Assembly: GCF_000384155.1 (NCBI RefSeq)
Contig: NZ_KB913031.1
Span: forward strand, 1,674,001-1,738,000
Reading direction: 5' to 3'
DNA: 64,000 nucleotides
Source: Methylophilus sp. 42
Lineage (GTDB): Bacteria; Pseudomonadota; Gammaproteobacteria; Burkholderiales; Methylophilaceae
Shown here: in pieces, positions 1 through 8,046 of the stretch
Layout: each line of letters opens with the position of its first letter
How positions within the stretch are numbered: the first letter of the stretch is position 1
The notes under the pieces: generated by a model
Seen by the model: only the letters and a program-made list of their open reading frames with translations
The model's database searches: none
What the model was told of the DNA's origin: nothing
Made by a program: the position numbers and the translations under genes

Positions 1-1
1 G

Positions 2-445
2 ATGATCCCATTTGTACGTACGTTGGAAGAAGCACGTGCCGTGACTGAAATCATGGCAGAGAACGGCCTCAAACGCGGTGAAAACGGCCTGCGCCTGATC
101 ATGATGTGTGAAATCCCGGCCAATGCCTTGCTGGCAGAACAGTTCCTGGAATACTTCGATGGTTTCTCCATCGGCTCTAACGACCTGACCCAGCTGACAT
201 TAGGCATGGACCGTGACTCCGGCATTTTGGCAGACGGGTTTGACGAGCGTAACGATGCGGTGAAAGTATTGCTGAAAATGGCGATCAACACCTGTAACCG
301 CTTAGGCAAATACGTCGGCATTTGTGGTCAGGGCCCTTCTGACCATGAAGACTTTGCCGAATGGCTGGTGGCTGAGGGCATCCAGTCTGTGTCACTCAAC
401 CCTGACACAGTGGTTGCCACTTGGCAGCGTTTGACCAAGAAGTAA
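2..445 (+). CDS. ppsA: Phosphoenolpyruvate synthase, C-terminal part (partial at left edge)
   Basis: Last ~147 residues of PEP synthase, which makes PEP, AMP and Pi from pyruvate and ATP in gluconeogenesis. Only the C-terminal PEP/pyruvate-binding TIM barrel is inside the window. It shows the family blocks [16 protein letters not shown] and CGQGPSDH; the Cys of the latter is the catalytic proton donor in characterised relatives. The start lies to the left of base 1; the stop is TAA at 443-445. The gene lies 41 nt before ppsR, the dedicated regulator of this enzyme, which supports the call and suggests co-transcription. Confidence 0.95.
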   Translation: MIPFVRTLEEARAVTEIMAENGLKRGENGLRLIMMCEIPANALLAEQFLEYFDGFSIGSNDLTQLTLGMDRDSGILADGFDERNDAVKVLLKMAINTCNRLGKYVGICGQGPSDHEDFAEWLVAEGIQSVSLNPDTVVATWQRLTKK

Positions 446-486
446 ACCTAGGTAGTAAACTTTAGCAATCAACTCAAGGCGTTACC

Positions 487-1290
487 ATGAATCACCGTTC
501 TGTTTTTATTATTTCTGATGGCACGGGGATTACAGCTGGCGCCTTGAGCAAACTGCTGGAACACTTTCCGAATACCAAGTTCACCACTACTCGCCTGCCC
601 TTCACGGACAATGACGAGAAAGTGCAAGCCGCTTTTGAGCATATCCAGAAGGTGGCTGCCCAGGATGGTATTCGCCCGATTGTGATTATGTCTGTCGGCA
701 ATGGCGAACACCGCAATCACCTCAAGCAGGCCAATGCCTACTTTATTGATTTATTCCACCGTTTTATTTACCCGCTAGGCTCGGAGCTTAATCAGGAGCC
801 ACTGACGGGTGCCAGCATTGCGTATAGCGCCATGGGCAACAGCTACTCTGAGCGCATGGAAGCCATTAATTTCACGCTCAATCATGATGACGGCATGACC
901 AATACCGGTCTGGATGAAGCTGAAGTGATTCTGATTGGTGTGTCCCGCTGCGGTAAAACACCGACCAGCATTTACCTGGCCATGCAGTTTGGCATTAAAG
1001 CGGCCAACTACCCATTGATTCCAGAAGACTTTGAACGTGGCGCCTTACCTGCGGCTTTGCAAAAAAATATCGACAAGATTTTTGGCCTGACCATCAAGCC
1101 CGAGCGTTTGCACTCTGTGCGTAACGAACGCCGCCCTGATAGTTTTTATGCCTCACTGGATAACTGCCGCAAGGAAATTGAAATTGCTGAAGGCATGATG
1201 CGCAGTGCAGGCATTCCCTGGGCAGACTCCACCAGTCGTTCAATTGAAGAACTCTCTGCGCTGATCCTGCAAAAAATTCGCCAGCGCTAA
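487..1290 (+). CDS. ppsR: PEP synthase regulatory kinase/pyrophosphorylase
   Basis: 267-residue member of the DUF299 family. In E. coli the homologue inactivates PEP synthase by ADP-dependent phosphorylation of a Thr and reactivates it by Pi-dependent dephosphorylation. The N-terminus (SVFIISDGTGITAG) and the P-loop-like GVSRCGKTPTS near residue 154 are diagnostic. It directly follows ppsA on the same strand, the usual arrangement. The stop codon lies inside the 5' arm and loop of a terminator hairpin, so ppsR is the last gene of the unit. Full family length, no lesions seen. Confidence 0.95.
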   Translation: MNHRSVFIISDGTGITAGALSKLLEHFPNTKFTTTRLPFTDNDEKVQAAFEHIQKVAAQDGIRPIVIMSVGNGEHRNHLKQANAYFIDLFHRFIYPLGSELNQEPLTGASIAYSAMGNSYSERMEAINFTLNHDDGMTNTGLDEAEVILIGVSRCGKTPTSIYLAMQFGIKAANYPLIPEDFERGALPAALQKNIDKIFGLTIKPERLHSVRNERRPDSFYASLDNCRKEIEIAEGMMRSAGIPWADSTSRSIEELSALILQKIRQR

Positions 1291-1331
1291 GGCTGGCGTT
1301 TTTTAAACCCTGACGGCGGCTTCTCGCCGCC
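1271..1331. terminator. Convergent terminator region after ppsR
   Basis: A 7-bp GC-rich stem (1279-1285 with 1292-1298) is followed by six T on + (1299-1304) and preceded by six A (1271-1276), so it could act on both strands. A second stem (1315-1320 with 1326-1331) lies next to it, toward the end of the leftward gene at 1350. The first hairpin overlaps the ppsR stop codon. Confidence 0.8.
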
Positions 1332-1349
1332 TGACTTATCATGCAAACA

Positions 1350-2036
1350 TTACGCTGCCATCGCCATTTCACGCATTGGCGCTGCTTGCACTCTTGCAGT
1401 TTGTGGTTTCAACATATCCCCACGCCAAAAGTAATAAAACTCACGACAAACACTGAGGAAAGTGTGCTGTGAACCCAGCGCATTAAACAATGGCAGGTTT
1501 CTGTCCACCATCTGGCGGTAACTATGGGATTGTTTGTGCGAAATATGGCGTAGCGACAGCAGCAGGCATTTTGCCATGCGCATGCGTTCTTTAAATACCG
1601 CGGGTTCAAAACCGCGAACCAGCGTGACTTGTTCAAAAGCATCCATGACTTGTGTTTCGTGGCGAGTCATCGCCGTCTTATCCAAATCATACCAATGCTT
1701 GAATAATTCATCCTGCGTGACCATGGCGACAGGCGTGCTGCCATTAAATACTTTGGCCTGGCTCATGGCCGCAATGGCTTTGATATCGCGTACCCAGAAT
1801 GAGAAAAATTCGCGAATCACCGGCAAAATACTTGGAATTTCAGCAGGATCAATGCTGGCAATAAAACGGTCGACCGCATGTCGATAATGGCTGCCATCAC
1901 AAGGAATATCTTTCAGGAAAGCACTGACACGAATAATGATGAACTCGCGCTGTACCAGCACACGCTCACTCACACCCTGCCCGGTCAGCAACTTGACGTA
2001 AGCTTTTTGAGCTTCTTCTTCTCTGGTCATTTCCAT
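1350..2036 (-). CDS. Unrecognised cytoplasmic protein with an internal duplication
   Basis: 228 residues; I do not recognise a family. There is no signal peptide or membrane segment; the protein is rich in Arg, Met and aromatic residues and is probably all-helical. Two parts resemble each other: residues ~51-87 (YRHAVDRF ... REFFSFWVRDI) and ~173-208 (YRQMVDR ... REFYYFWRGDM), suggesting a two-repeat fold. The ATG has a good AGGGAG Shine-Dalgarno, and codon use looks like the neighbours, so the gene is probably real. It stands alone: convergent with ppsR, with the MFS gene upstream on the same strand about 130 nt away. Function not inferable. Confidence 0.75.
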   Translation of the reverse strand: MEMTREEEAQKAYVKLLTGQGVSERVLVQREFIIIRVSAFLKDIPCDGSHYRHAVDRFIASIDPAEIPSILPVIREFFSFWVRDIKAIAAMSQAKVFNGSTPVAMVTQDELFKHWYDLDKTAMTRHETQVMDAFEQVTLVRGFEPAVFKERMRMAKCLLLSLRHISHKQSHSYRQMVDRNLPLFNALGSQHTFLSVCREFYYFWRGDMLKPQTARVQAAPMREMAMAA

Positions 2037-2168
2037 GATTGACTCCCTTGTCGATTCTGAATAATGTCCTGCAAGCTCGCAGGCATTGACAGCTTTATAT
2101 TAAAACAGGCAGTCCTTGTTCAAACATGTAATGAAATCGGTAAATGCCCCATATTTCAGGGCTTGCGC

Positions 2169-3383
2169 TTAACTGGCGGTCGCTGCGACAGGCGGCTTGG
2201 GTTTGCGTGCCAACAGCAGTAACAGGCTGCTAAGCACCGTCATCCCCAGCATGGCGGCCGCCAAGGTGAAGGTCGAGTGCCACACCAAGGGGACAATCAA
2301 TGCCGAACTCACGGTAGAGCACAGCATTTGCATAAATGCCTGCGCCGAGGCGGCAGTACCGCGCAGGGTCGGATAGCAATCGAGGGCGGCGATGGATAAC
2401 ACAGGCATGGCTGCAGCCATACCCACGTTAAACAAGGCAATCGGTAAAATGGCCAGCCACCAGTCGCTGTGCGTGGTGGTGCTCGCCCACCATTGCACAC
2501 CCACGTTACAACTGGCAATGAATACCATCCAGGCAAATGCCCAGTACAGAATGCGCGCTGGCGCCACTTTACCCGCTGTATGGCGTGAGATCCATGAGCC
2601 TAGCATCATGCCAGTCACCGTAGGAATAAACAGGTAGCCGAATTGCTGGCTGTTTAAATGCAAATGCTTGACCAGGAAAACCGGGCTGGCTAGCACATAA
2701 ATAAAAAATGCAGAGAAGTTCAAGCCCAGGCAAGCGATGAGGCCAAGAAATACCTTATGCCTCAGCATCTTGCCATAGGTGGCAATAATCCCTTTGACCG
2801 AGAATACGATGCGTTTCTCCGGTGTCATCGTCTCCGGCAGATAGCGCACCGCCATCCATAGCGCAATCGCGGCATAGACGGATAGGAAAATGAAAATCGC
2901 TTGCCAGTGTATGCCCAGCAAGACGCCGCCTAAAATGGGGGCAACCGCCGGGGCGATGCCGAATAATAACTGTACAGTTGCCATCACCCGTTGCGCTTGT
3001 GCACCAGAAAACAGGTCGCGCACCATGGCGCGTGCCACCGTATTGCCCGCCCCGCCACTCACGCCTTGCAAGGCGCGGAACAGCCACAAGGTCTGCACGT
3101 TGGGGGCAAATGCACAGCCCAGGCTCGCCAGCGCGAAAATGGCCAGTCCCCATTTAATAGTGGTGATGCGCCCGATAGCATCTGAAATGGCGCCGTGACA
3201 CAGCGTCATCACGGCATAGGGTAGCAAATACAAGGTCAGGCTCTGCTGGATCGCCAGTTCATCCGTACCAAACTCAGCGGCCATGACATGAAACGCAGGC
3301 AGATAGGTGTCTATTGCAAATGGCGCTAACGCAGCCAACCCAGCCAAGACAAGCACCAGGGTAGAAGAACGGGATTTCAACAT
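2169..3383 (-). CDS. Bcr/CflA-family multidrug efflux MFS transporter
   Basis: 404-residue, 12-TM major facilitator of the drug:H+ antiporter DHA1 group. The N-terminal block LAPFAIDTYLPAF and the loop-2/3 region SDAIGRITTIKWG are typical of Bcr/CflA proteins (bicyclomycin, chloramphenicol, sulfonamide export). An upstream TTG at 3389 is possible, but the ATG at 3383 has AAGG six bases before it, so I chose that. The gene lies directly downstream of pqqE on the same strand, separated by a terminator hairpin whose T-run is part of its 5' leader. Substrate unknown; a link to PQQ export would be speculation. Confidence 0.9.
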   Translation of the reverse strand: MLKSRSSTLVLVLAGLAALAPFAIDTYLPAFHVMAAEFGTDELAIQQSLTLYLLPYAVMTLCHGAISDAIGRITTIKWGLAIFALASLGCAFAPNVQTLWLFRALQGVSGGAGNTVARAMVRDLFSGAQAQRVMATVQLLFGIAPAVAPILGGVLLGIHWQAIFIFLSVYAAIALWMAVRYLPETMTPEKRIVFSVKGIIATYGKMLRHKVFLGLIACLGLNFSAFFIYVLASPVFLVKHLHLNSQQFGYLFIPTVTGMMLGSWISRHTAGKVAPARILYWAFAWMVFIASCNVGVQWWASTTTHSDWWLAILPIALFNVGMAAAMPVLSIAALDCYPTLRGTAASAQAFMQMLCSTVSSALIVPLVWHSTFTLAAAMLGMTVLSSLLLLLARKPKPPVAATAS

Positions 3384-3395
3384 GAACAACCTTGT

Positions 3396-3425
3396 AAAAA
3401 AGCAAAGGTGCCCTCAGGCACCTTT
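3396..3425 (-). terminator. Intrinsic terminator of the pqq operon
   Basis: Perfect 9-bp stem (3404-3412 with 3417-3425) with a four-base loop. On the minus strand it is followed by GC and then a run of six T. It lies 36 nt past the pqqE stop and ahead of the MFS start. Confidence 0.85.
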
Positions 3426-3460
3426 AAGATTATAAGCCACAATGTCTGCCATGCGCAGCC

Positions 3461-4642
3461 TTAAGGCAAGGCGTGAAACTGCTCGATTCTTTCCTTGTCA
3501 CCTTCGACATATTTTTTGGAGTTTTTGTCCGTTCTGAAAATGATGGGCTGCTCACGTACCAACGGATTTTGTGAGTTGATCAACGCTTCATCAATCAAAT
3601 GGCGATTAGGCGATTTAGTGCATACCGGATCCGCCATTTCAGCATCACCACTTAGCAAGTAGGACTGGCAACGGCAACCACCCAGATCATTTTCTTTTTC
3701 GTCACAACTGCGGCAAGGCTCTTTCATCCACTCCATGCCGCGGTATTTGGTAAATGCTGGTGACTCTTTCCAGGCCCATTCCAGGCCATTTTCGCGCACA
3801 TTCGGGAACGTCATACCGGGTAAGACACGTGCCGAATGGCATGGCAAGACATCGCCATTGGCGGTCACAATCATGAATACCTCACCCCAGCCATTCATAC
3901 ATTTCTTGGGCCGGTCAGCAAAGTAGTCGGGGACGACAAAGAACACCTTCATTTTATTGCCCACACGCTCCCTGAACGCATTGGTAGCCGCTTCCGCGCG
4001 ATCTAGCTGTTCACGGGTAGGCATCAGTTGGTCACGGTTAACCAGGCTCCAGCCGTAGTACTGCGTATTGGCCAGTTCAACATAATCAGCGCCCAATGCC
4101 TCTGCCATTTCGAGAATCTTGCCGACCTGGTCAATGTTATAACGGTGTATGACCACATTTAACACCATCGGATAGCCATGCGATTTAATCATGGCTGCGA
4201 CCTTTTTCTTCAGCTCGAAAGTACGCGTATTGGTAATAAAGTTGCTGATGTCTTCAGTGACATCGTGCATGGAGAGCTGGATATGGTCCAGGCCGCCTTC
4301 TTTAAACGCCTGGATGCGCTTTTCCGTCAGGCCGACACCTGAGGTGATCAGGTTGCTGTAATAGCCTAATTTATGCGCCTCAGCGACAATCTCTTCAATA
4401 TCATCACGCAACAAAGGTTCGCCGCCAGAAATCCCCAACTGGATGGCACCCATTTTACGCGCATCACGCAAGGCGCTGATCCATTGCTCAGTCGTTAATT
4501 CATTTTTGGTGTGCTTGTCATAATCGGTCGGGTTATAACAAAACGCGCAATGTAGCGGACAGCGATAAGTGACCTCAGCCAACAACCATAAAGGCTGTTT
4601 CTGTGTGACGCTTGCTGCAACACCATTATTTAACTGTGCCAT
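3461..4642 (-). CDS. pqqE: PqqA peptide cyclase (radical SAM)
   Basis: 393 residues. PqqE joins the Glu and Tyr side chains of the precursor peptide PqqA, the first step of PQQ synthesis, acting with PqqD as chaperone. The radical-SAM motif CxxxCxxC is at Cys28/32/35 (CPLHCAFC), followed by GGEPLL. The C-terminal SPASM Cys cluster is visible around CRSCDEKENDLGGCRCQS and DPVCTKS, for auxiliary Fe-S clusters. Last gene of the pqqB-C-D-E operon, 17 nt after pqqD. Cytoplasmic, oxygen-sensitive enzyme by family. Confidence 0.97.
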   Translation of the reverse strand: MAQLNNGVAASVTQKQPLWLLAEVTYRCPLHCAFCYNPTDYDKHTKNELTTEQWISALRDARKMGAIQLGISGGEPLLRDDIEEIVAEAHKLGYYSNLITSGVGLTEKRIQAFKEGGLDHIQLSMHDVTEDISNFITNTRTFELKKKVAAMIKSHGYPMVLNVVIHRYNIDQVGKILEMAEALGADYVELANTQYYGWSLVNRDQLMPTREQLDRAEAATNAFRERVGNKMKVFFVVPDYFADRPKKCMNGWGEVFMIVTANGDVLPCHSARVLPGMTFPNVRENGLEWAWKESPAFTKYRGMEWMKEPCRSCDEKENDLGGCRCQSYLLSGDAEMADPVCTKSPNRHLIDEALINSQNPLVREQPIIFRTDKNSKKYVEGDKERIEQFHALP

Positions 4643-4659
4643 GATGCCCTCGTTTCGGA

Positions 4660-4944
4660 TTAATTCAGCTTGCGCAACCAGGCTTTACCAACGGCCAGGT
4701 CAAACATGCCTAAAATATCATTCTCAATGTCTTCGGCATCGGGAAAGGTCGTTTTCAAATCAACAACAATCTCTCCGACCGTGGTTTTACCATCCACACG
4801 CTTCAGTATTTCACCGGCGCCCCCATGCAGTTTGACCATGCCCTCAGGAAACAGGATGACGTAACTTTGCTGCGCCTCTTCCCATTGAAAGCGATGGTGC
4901 AAGGCGATGGCGTAGATATCTGAATGTTGAATGTTATTTTCCAT
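4660..4944 (-). CDS. pqqD: PqqA-binding chaperone PqqD
   Basis: 94-residue PqqD, the RiPP recognition element that binds PqqA and presents it to PqqE. The PqqD-fold blocks are visible: an N-terminal strand with YAIALHHRFQWEEAQQSYVI, then LFPEGMVKLHGGAGEILKRVDG and a C-terminal helix. It is a separate gene and not fused to pqqC or pqqE as in some methylotrophs. It lies 17 nt from both neighbours, consistent with one transcript. Confidence 0.96.
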   Translation of the reverse strand: MENNIQHSDIYAIALHHRFQWEEAQQSYVILFPEGMVKLHGGAGEILKRVDGKTTVGEIVVDLKTTFPDAEDIENDILGMFDLAVGKAWLRKLN

Positions 4945-4961
4945 AGAATTACTTTCGTCGC

Positions 4962-5723
4962 TTATCTAAACTTGATCACTGGTTGACGTGTGTAGTCGCG
5001 GTCTTCCACCTTGATCTGCGTGCAGGCCAGCATAATGGCATCGGCCACTACCCATAACACATCCAGCTTGAATTGCAGAATATCCAGCGCACGCAGCTGC
5101 ATATCGCGGCTCACACTGAAGTAATCCAGGGTAATGTCCAGGCCTTGCTCTACGTCGCGTCTGGCTTCTGTCAGGCGTTTTTTAAAGTAAATAAACCCTT
5201 CCTCTTTGACCCAGGGATACATAGTTGGCCAGGAACTGATGCGTTGCTGGTGAATGTGCGGTGCAAACAGCTCGGTCAGGCTGGAGCAAACACTTTCCTG
5301 CCAGGGGCGCTGGCGGGCAAAGTTGACATAAGCATCTACCGCAAAACGCACGCCTGGCGAAACCAGCTCCAGTGAGGTAATCTGCTCGCGTGTTAAACCA
5401 ACGGCCTCACCCAGCTTAACCCAGGCCTCGATGCCCCCTTCAGAGCCTTCGTAACCATCATGGTCGGTAATCCGGTGTATCCAGCCTTTACGCACTTCTT
5501 TGTCCGGGCAATTAGACATGACTGCCGCGTCCTTTTGCGGGATCATGATCTGGTAGTAATAGCGATTCGCCACCCAGCACTGCAACTGCTCTTTGCTTAA
5601 CTTGCCTTCATACATCAGCACATGAATCGGGTGGTAGATGTGGTAACCCTTCCCTTTTTCGCGGAGCTTGGCTTCAAACTCTTCACGGGACCATGGCAAG
5701 TTGTCGTTGCTGACTGCGTTCAT
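4962..5723 (-). CDS. pqqC: Pyrroloquinoline-quinone synthase
   Basis: 253 residues, full length. PqqC is a cofactor-free oxidase that carries out the last step, the ring closure and eight-electron oxidation giving PQQ. Conserved blocks of the heme-oxygenase-like helical fold include [32 protein letters not shown] and [20 protein letters not shown], which carry the His, Tyr and Arg residues lining the active site. Start ATG has an AGGAGAG-like site upstream. Lies 9 nt after pqqB. Confidence 0.97.
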   Translation of the reverse strand: MNAVSNDNLPWSREEFEAKLREKGKGYHIYHPIHVLMYEGKLSKEQLQCWVANRYYYQIMIPQKDAAVMSNCPDKEVRKGWIHRITDHDGYEGSEGGIEAWVKLGEAVGLTREQITSLELVSPGVRFAVDAYVNFARQRPWQESVCSSLTELFAPHIHQQRISSWPTMYPWVKEEGFIYFKKRLTEARRDVEQGLDITLDYFSVSRDMQLRALDILQFKLDVLWVVADAIMLACTQIKVEDRDYTRQPVIKFR

Positions 5724-5732
5724 ATTGCTCTC

Positions 5733-6674
5733 CTATAGAATGATGTCCATGCCGTCATACGCTACCTCAATCTTGTGTTGATCAAGTGTCGCACGTTCGG
5801 CGGAATCTTCCCTTAAAATCGGGTTGGTATTGTTGATATGAATCAGCACTTTGCGTACCGGTTTATCTGTACCAAACTTGTCCAGCTCTTCTATCATGCC
5901 GCCCGGACCGGATTGCGGATTGTGGCCAATACTGCGTGCCGTTTTGGTCATCAGGCCCATGTCCAGCATCTCAGTGTTGGTCCAGAACGTGCCATCGACC
6001 ATAATGCAATCGGCCTGGTTCATCAAAGGCGGTAAATGTGGCTCAATCTCAGCCAGGCCAGGTGAGTACCAGCATTTTTTGCCGGTAGAAATTTCTTCAA
6101 TCAACACGCCGATGGTGTCGCCAGGATGTGGGTCGTTACGGTGTGGTGAATATGGCGGGGCCGCACTCTTCAAGGCCACCGCAGTAAAGCGCAAGTTAGG
6201 CACGCCGGGAATTTCAAAACTGTGCGCGTTACTGACATCATTGGCATCAATGGCAATCTCATGATGGTTAACGCCGCAGTAATGGCCAAGAATATTCAAA
6301 ATCTGGTTACCGGTGGTCAGGTCTTCGTAGACCATTTTAGTGCAATAAATTTCACGTTTGACCTGACCTTCACGTAGCATGAACAGTCCGGTGGTATGGT
6401 CGATTTGCGCATCAATCAACACAATGCCCTGAATGCCGGAATCACGGATGCCACGGCCAGGTTGCAACGGGGAAAATTCCTGGATTTGTTGCAATACGTC
6501 AGGCGAAGCATTAAACAACACCCAGTCCACGCCATTACTGGAGACACAAATCGATGATTGGGTGCGGCGTTTAGCCTTAATCGTGCCTTTGCGTAAACCA
6601 TCACAGTTTTGACAGTTACAGTTCCACTGCGGAAAGCCACCGCCAGCACCCGCCCCTAATACGTGTATATGCAT
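5733..6674 (-). CDS. pqqB: PQQ biosynthesis protein PqqB (MBL fold)
   Basis: 313-residue metallo-beta-lactamase-fold protein, by family the hydroxylase acting on the diTyr intermediate derived from PqqA. It begins MHIHVLGAGAGGGFPQWNC. The Cys-rich CNCQNC zinc site follows, and DAQIDHTTG replaces the classical HxHxDH metal motif, as in all PqqB. First gene of the operon as visible. Translation start is supported only by a weak CGAG site. No ExxxY precursor gene pqqA is found in the ~290 bp upstream (see findings). Confidence 0.96.
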   Translation of the reverse strand: MHIHVLGAGAGGGFPQWNCNCQNCDGLRKGTIKAKRRTQSSICVSSNGVDWVLFNASPDVLQQIQEFSPLQPGRGIRDSGIQGIVLIDAQIDHTTGLFMLREGQVKREIYCTKMVYEDLTTGNQILNILGHYCGVNHHEIAIDANDVSNAHSFEIPGVPNLRFTAVALKSAAPPYSPHRNDPHPGDTIGVLIEEISTGKKCWYSPGLAEIEPHLPPLMNQADCIMVDGTFWTNTEMLDMGLMTKTARSIGHNPQSGPGGMIEELDKFGTDKPVRKVLIHINNTNPILREDSAERATLDQHKIEVAYDGMDIIL

Positions 6675-6865
6675 AATCGCTCGTTATTCAATTCTATTCG
6701 TTCATGAAAGTTGCAAGACAGTTTCAAACTTCATCATACAACAATTGTTTGTGACTACTATGGGTTCATTGCAAGTCCTGTACAAGCTGCGTTTGCAATG
6801 TCTGTTAAGTAAGACTGGCATCATACGCATGCGTTGCATGAACAGCCTGCAACAGACAATGATTC

Positions 6866-6890
6866 CCTGCTCATGATTTTCATGAGCAGG
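6866..6890. repeat. Perfect 11-bp inverted repeat upstream of pqqB
   Basis: Arms 6866-6876 and 6880-6890 are perfectly complementary with a 3-base loop; pairing can extend outward to an extra TTCCC/GGGAA with a bulge. No T-run follows on either strand, so it is not an ordinary terminator. It sits ~190 nt upstream of pqqB and could be an operator or part of a leader. Confidence 0.6.
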
Positions 6891-6915
6891 TGGGAAATGG
6901 GATCATCGCAGGCAT

Positions 6916-6942
6916 AAAAAAGCCGCGCTCACTGGCGCGGCC
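6916..6942 (-). terminator. Intrinsic terminator after aroG
   Basis: 7-bp all-GC stem (6922-6928 with 6935-6941), followed on the minus strand by six T (the A-run 6916-6921). Starts 22 nt past the aroG stop and ends the gyrA-serC-pheA-hisC-aroG run. Confidence 0.85.
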
Positions 6943-6963
6943 GGTGTTTTGCCTGCTGATCGC

Positions 6964-8046
6964 TTACTCTTCCGCTGCCCGTTTTTCGCGACGCGCTTTG
7001 ACAGATGCTGCCAGGGTTTCCAATACAGTCACCGAGTCATCCCAGCCCAAGCAGGCATCGGTAATCGATTGCCCATAATTCAAGCTGCAACCTGGCGAAT
7101 GATCCTGGCGGCCTTCGTTCAAATGTGATTCCAGCATCACGCCAATAATGCGCGCATCACCCGCAGAGACTTGGCTGGCAACATCATCTACCACCGCGAT
7201 CTGGTTTTTATATTGTTTTTGGCTGTTGCCATGACTGCAATCTACCATCAGCACAGGCGCCAGACCAGCGTCCGCCAACTGGTCGCACACCGCCGCCACA
7301 CTTTGTGCATCATAATTAGGCGCTTTGCCGCCACGCAAAATCACATGGCAGTCTTCGTTACCCCTGGTGGCAAAAATGGCTGACTCGCCTTCTTTGGTCA
7401 TGGATAAAAAGTGATGCGGGCTGGCAGCAGTTTTAATCGCGTCAATGGCGACTTTGGCGCCACCATCGGTGCCATTTTTAAAGCCTACCGGGCAGGATAA
7501 GCCAGAAGCCAGTTCACGGTGGATTTGCGATTCTGTGGTTCGTGCACCAATCGCGCCCCAGCTCACCAGGTCGGCAGTATATTGTGGCGACACCACATCC
7601 AGGAACTCAGTCGCCGCCGGCATGCCAATCTCGTTCACATCCAGCAAGAAGCGACGTGCTTTTTCCAGGCCCAAATTAATGTCGTAAGTGCCATCCAGGT
7701 GTGGATCGTTGATCAGGCCTTTCCAGCCCACGGTGGTGCGCGGCTTCTCGAAATAAACGCGCATGACGATCAACAACTCACCTGCCAGGCGTGTACGCAC
7801 GTCCAGCAGACGCTTGGCGTATTCCATGCCGGCTTCGGTGTCATGAATGGAGCATGGGCCCACAATGACCAGCAGGCGGTCATCGCCCTGGTGCAAGATA
7901 TGATGAATCGCAGTGCGTGTCTTCAGGATATTTTGCGTGCTGACCGTGCTTTCCTGCAGGCGTGACAATAGTTCTGCCGGTTTTACTAGCGGCTTGATCT
8001 CCAGCACCCGTACATCATCGGTAGCTAATTTCTCGTATACAGTCAT
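6964..8046 (-). CDS. aroG: 3-deoxy-7-phosphoheptulonate (DAHP) synthase, class I
   Basis: 360 residues. Condenses PEP and erythrose-4-phosphate to DAHP, the entry to the shikimate pathway; a metal-dependent TIM barrel. Visible family blocks are VIVGPCSIHD, MRVYFEKPRTTVGWKGLINDPH, GARTTESQIHRELASGLS and MVDCSHGNSQK, which carry substrate and metal ligands. Its ATG overlaps the hisC stop by 4 nt (ATGA), so the two are translationally coupled. The feedback specificity (Phe, Tyr or Trp) cannot be read with confidence. aroG is used as a generic name for the type I enzyme. Confidence 0.93.
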   Translation of the reverse strand: MTVYEKLATDDVRVLEIKPLVKPAELLSRLQESTVSTQNILKTRTAIHHILHQGDDRLLVIVGPCSIHDTEAGMEYAKRLLDVRTRLAGELLIVMRVYFEKPRTTVGWKGLINDPHLDGTYDINLGLEKARRFLLDVNEIGMPAATEFLDVVSPQYTADLVSWGAIGARTTESQIHRELASGLSCPVGFKNGTDGGAKVAIDAIKTAASPHHFLSMTKEGESAIFATRGNEDCHVILRGGKAPNYDAQSVAAVCDQLADAGLAPVLMVDCSHGNSQKQYKNQIAVVDDVASQVSAGDARIIGVMLESHLNEGRQDHSPGCSLNYGQSITDACLGWDDSVTVLETLAASVKARREKRAAEE

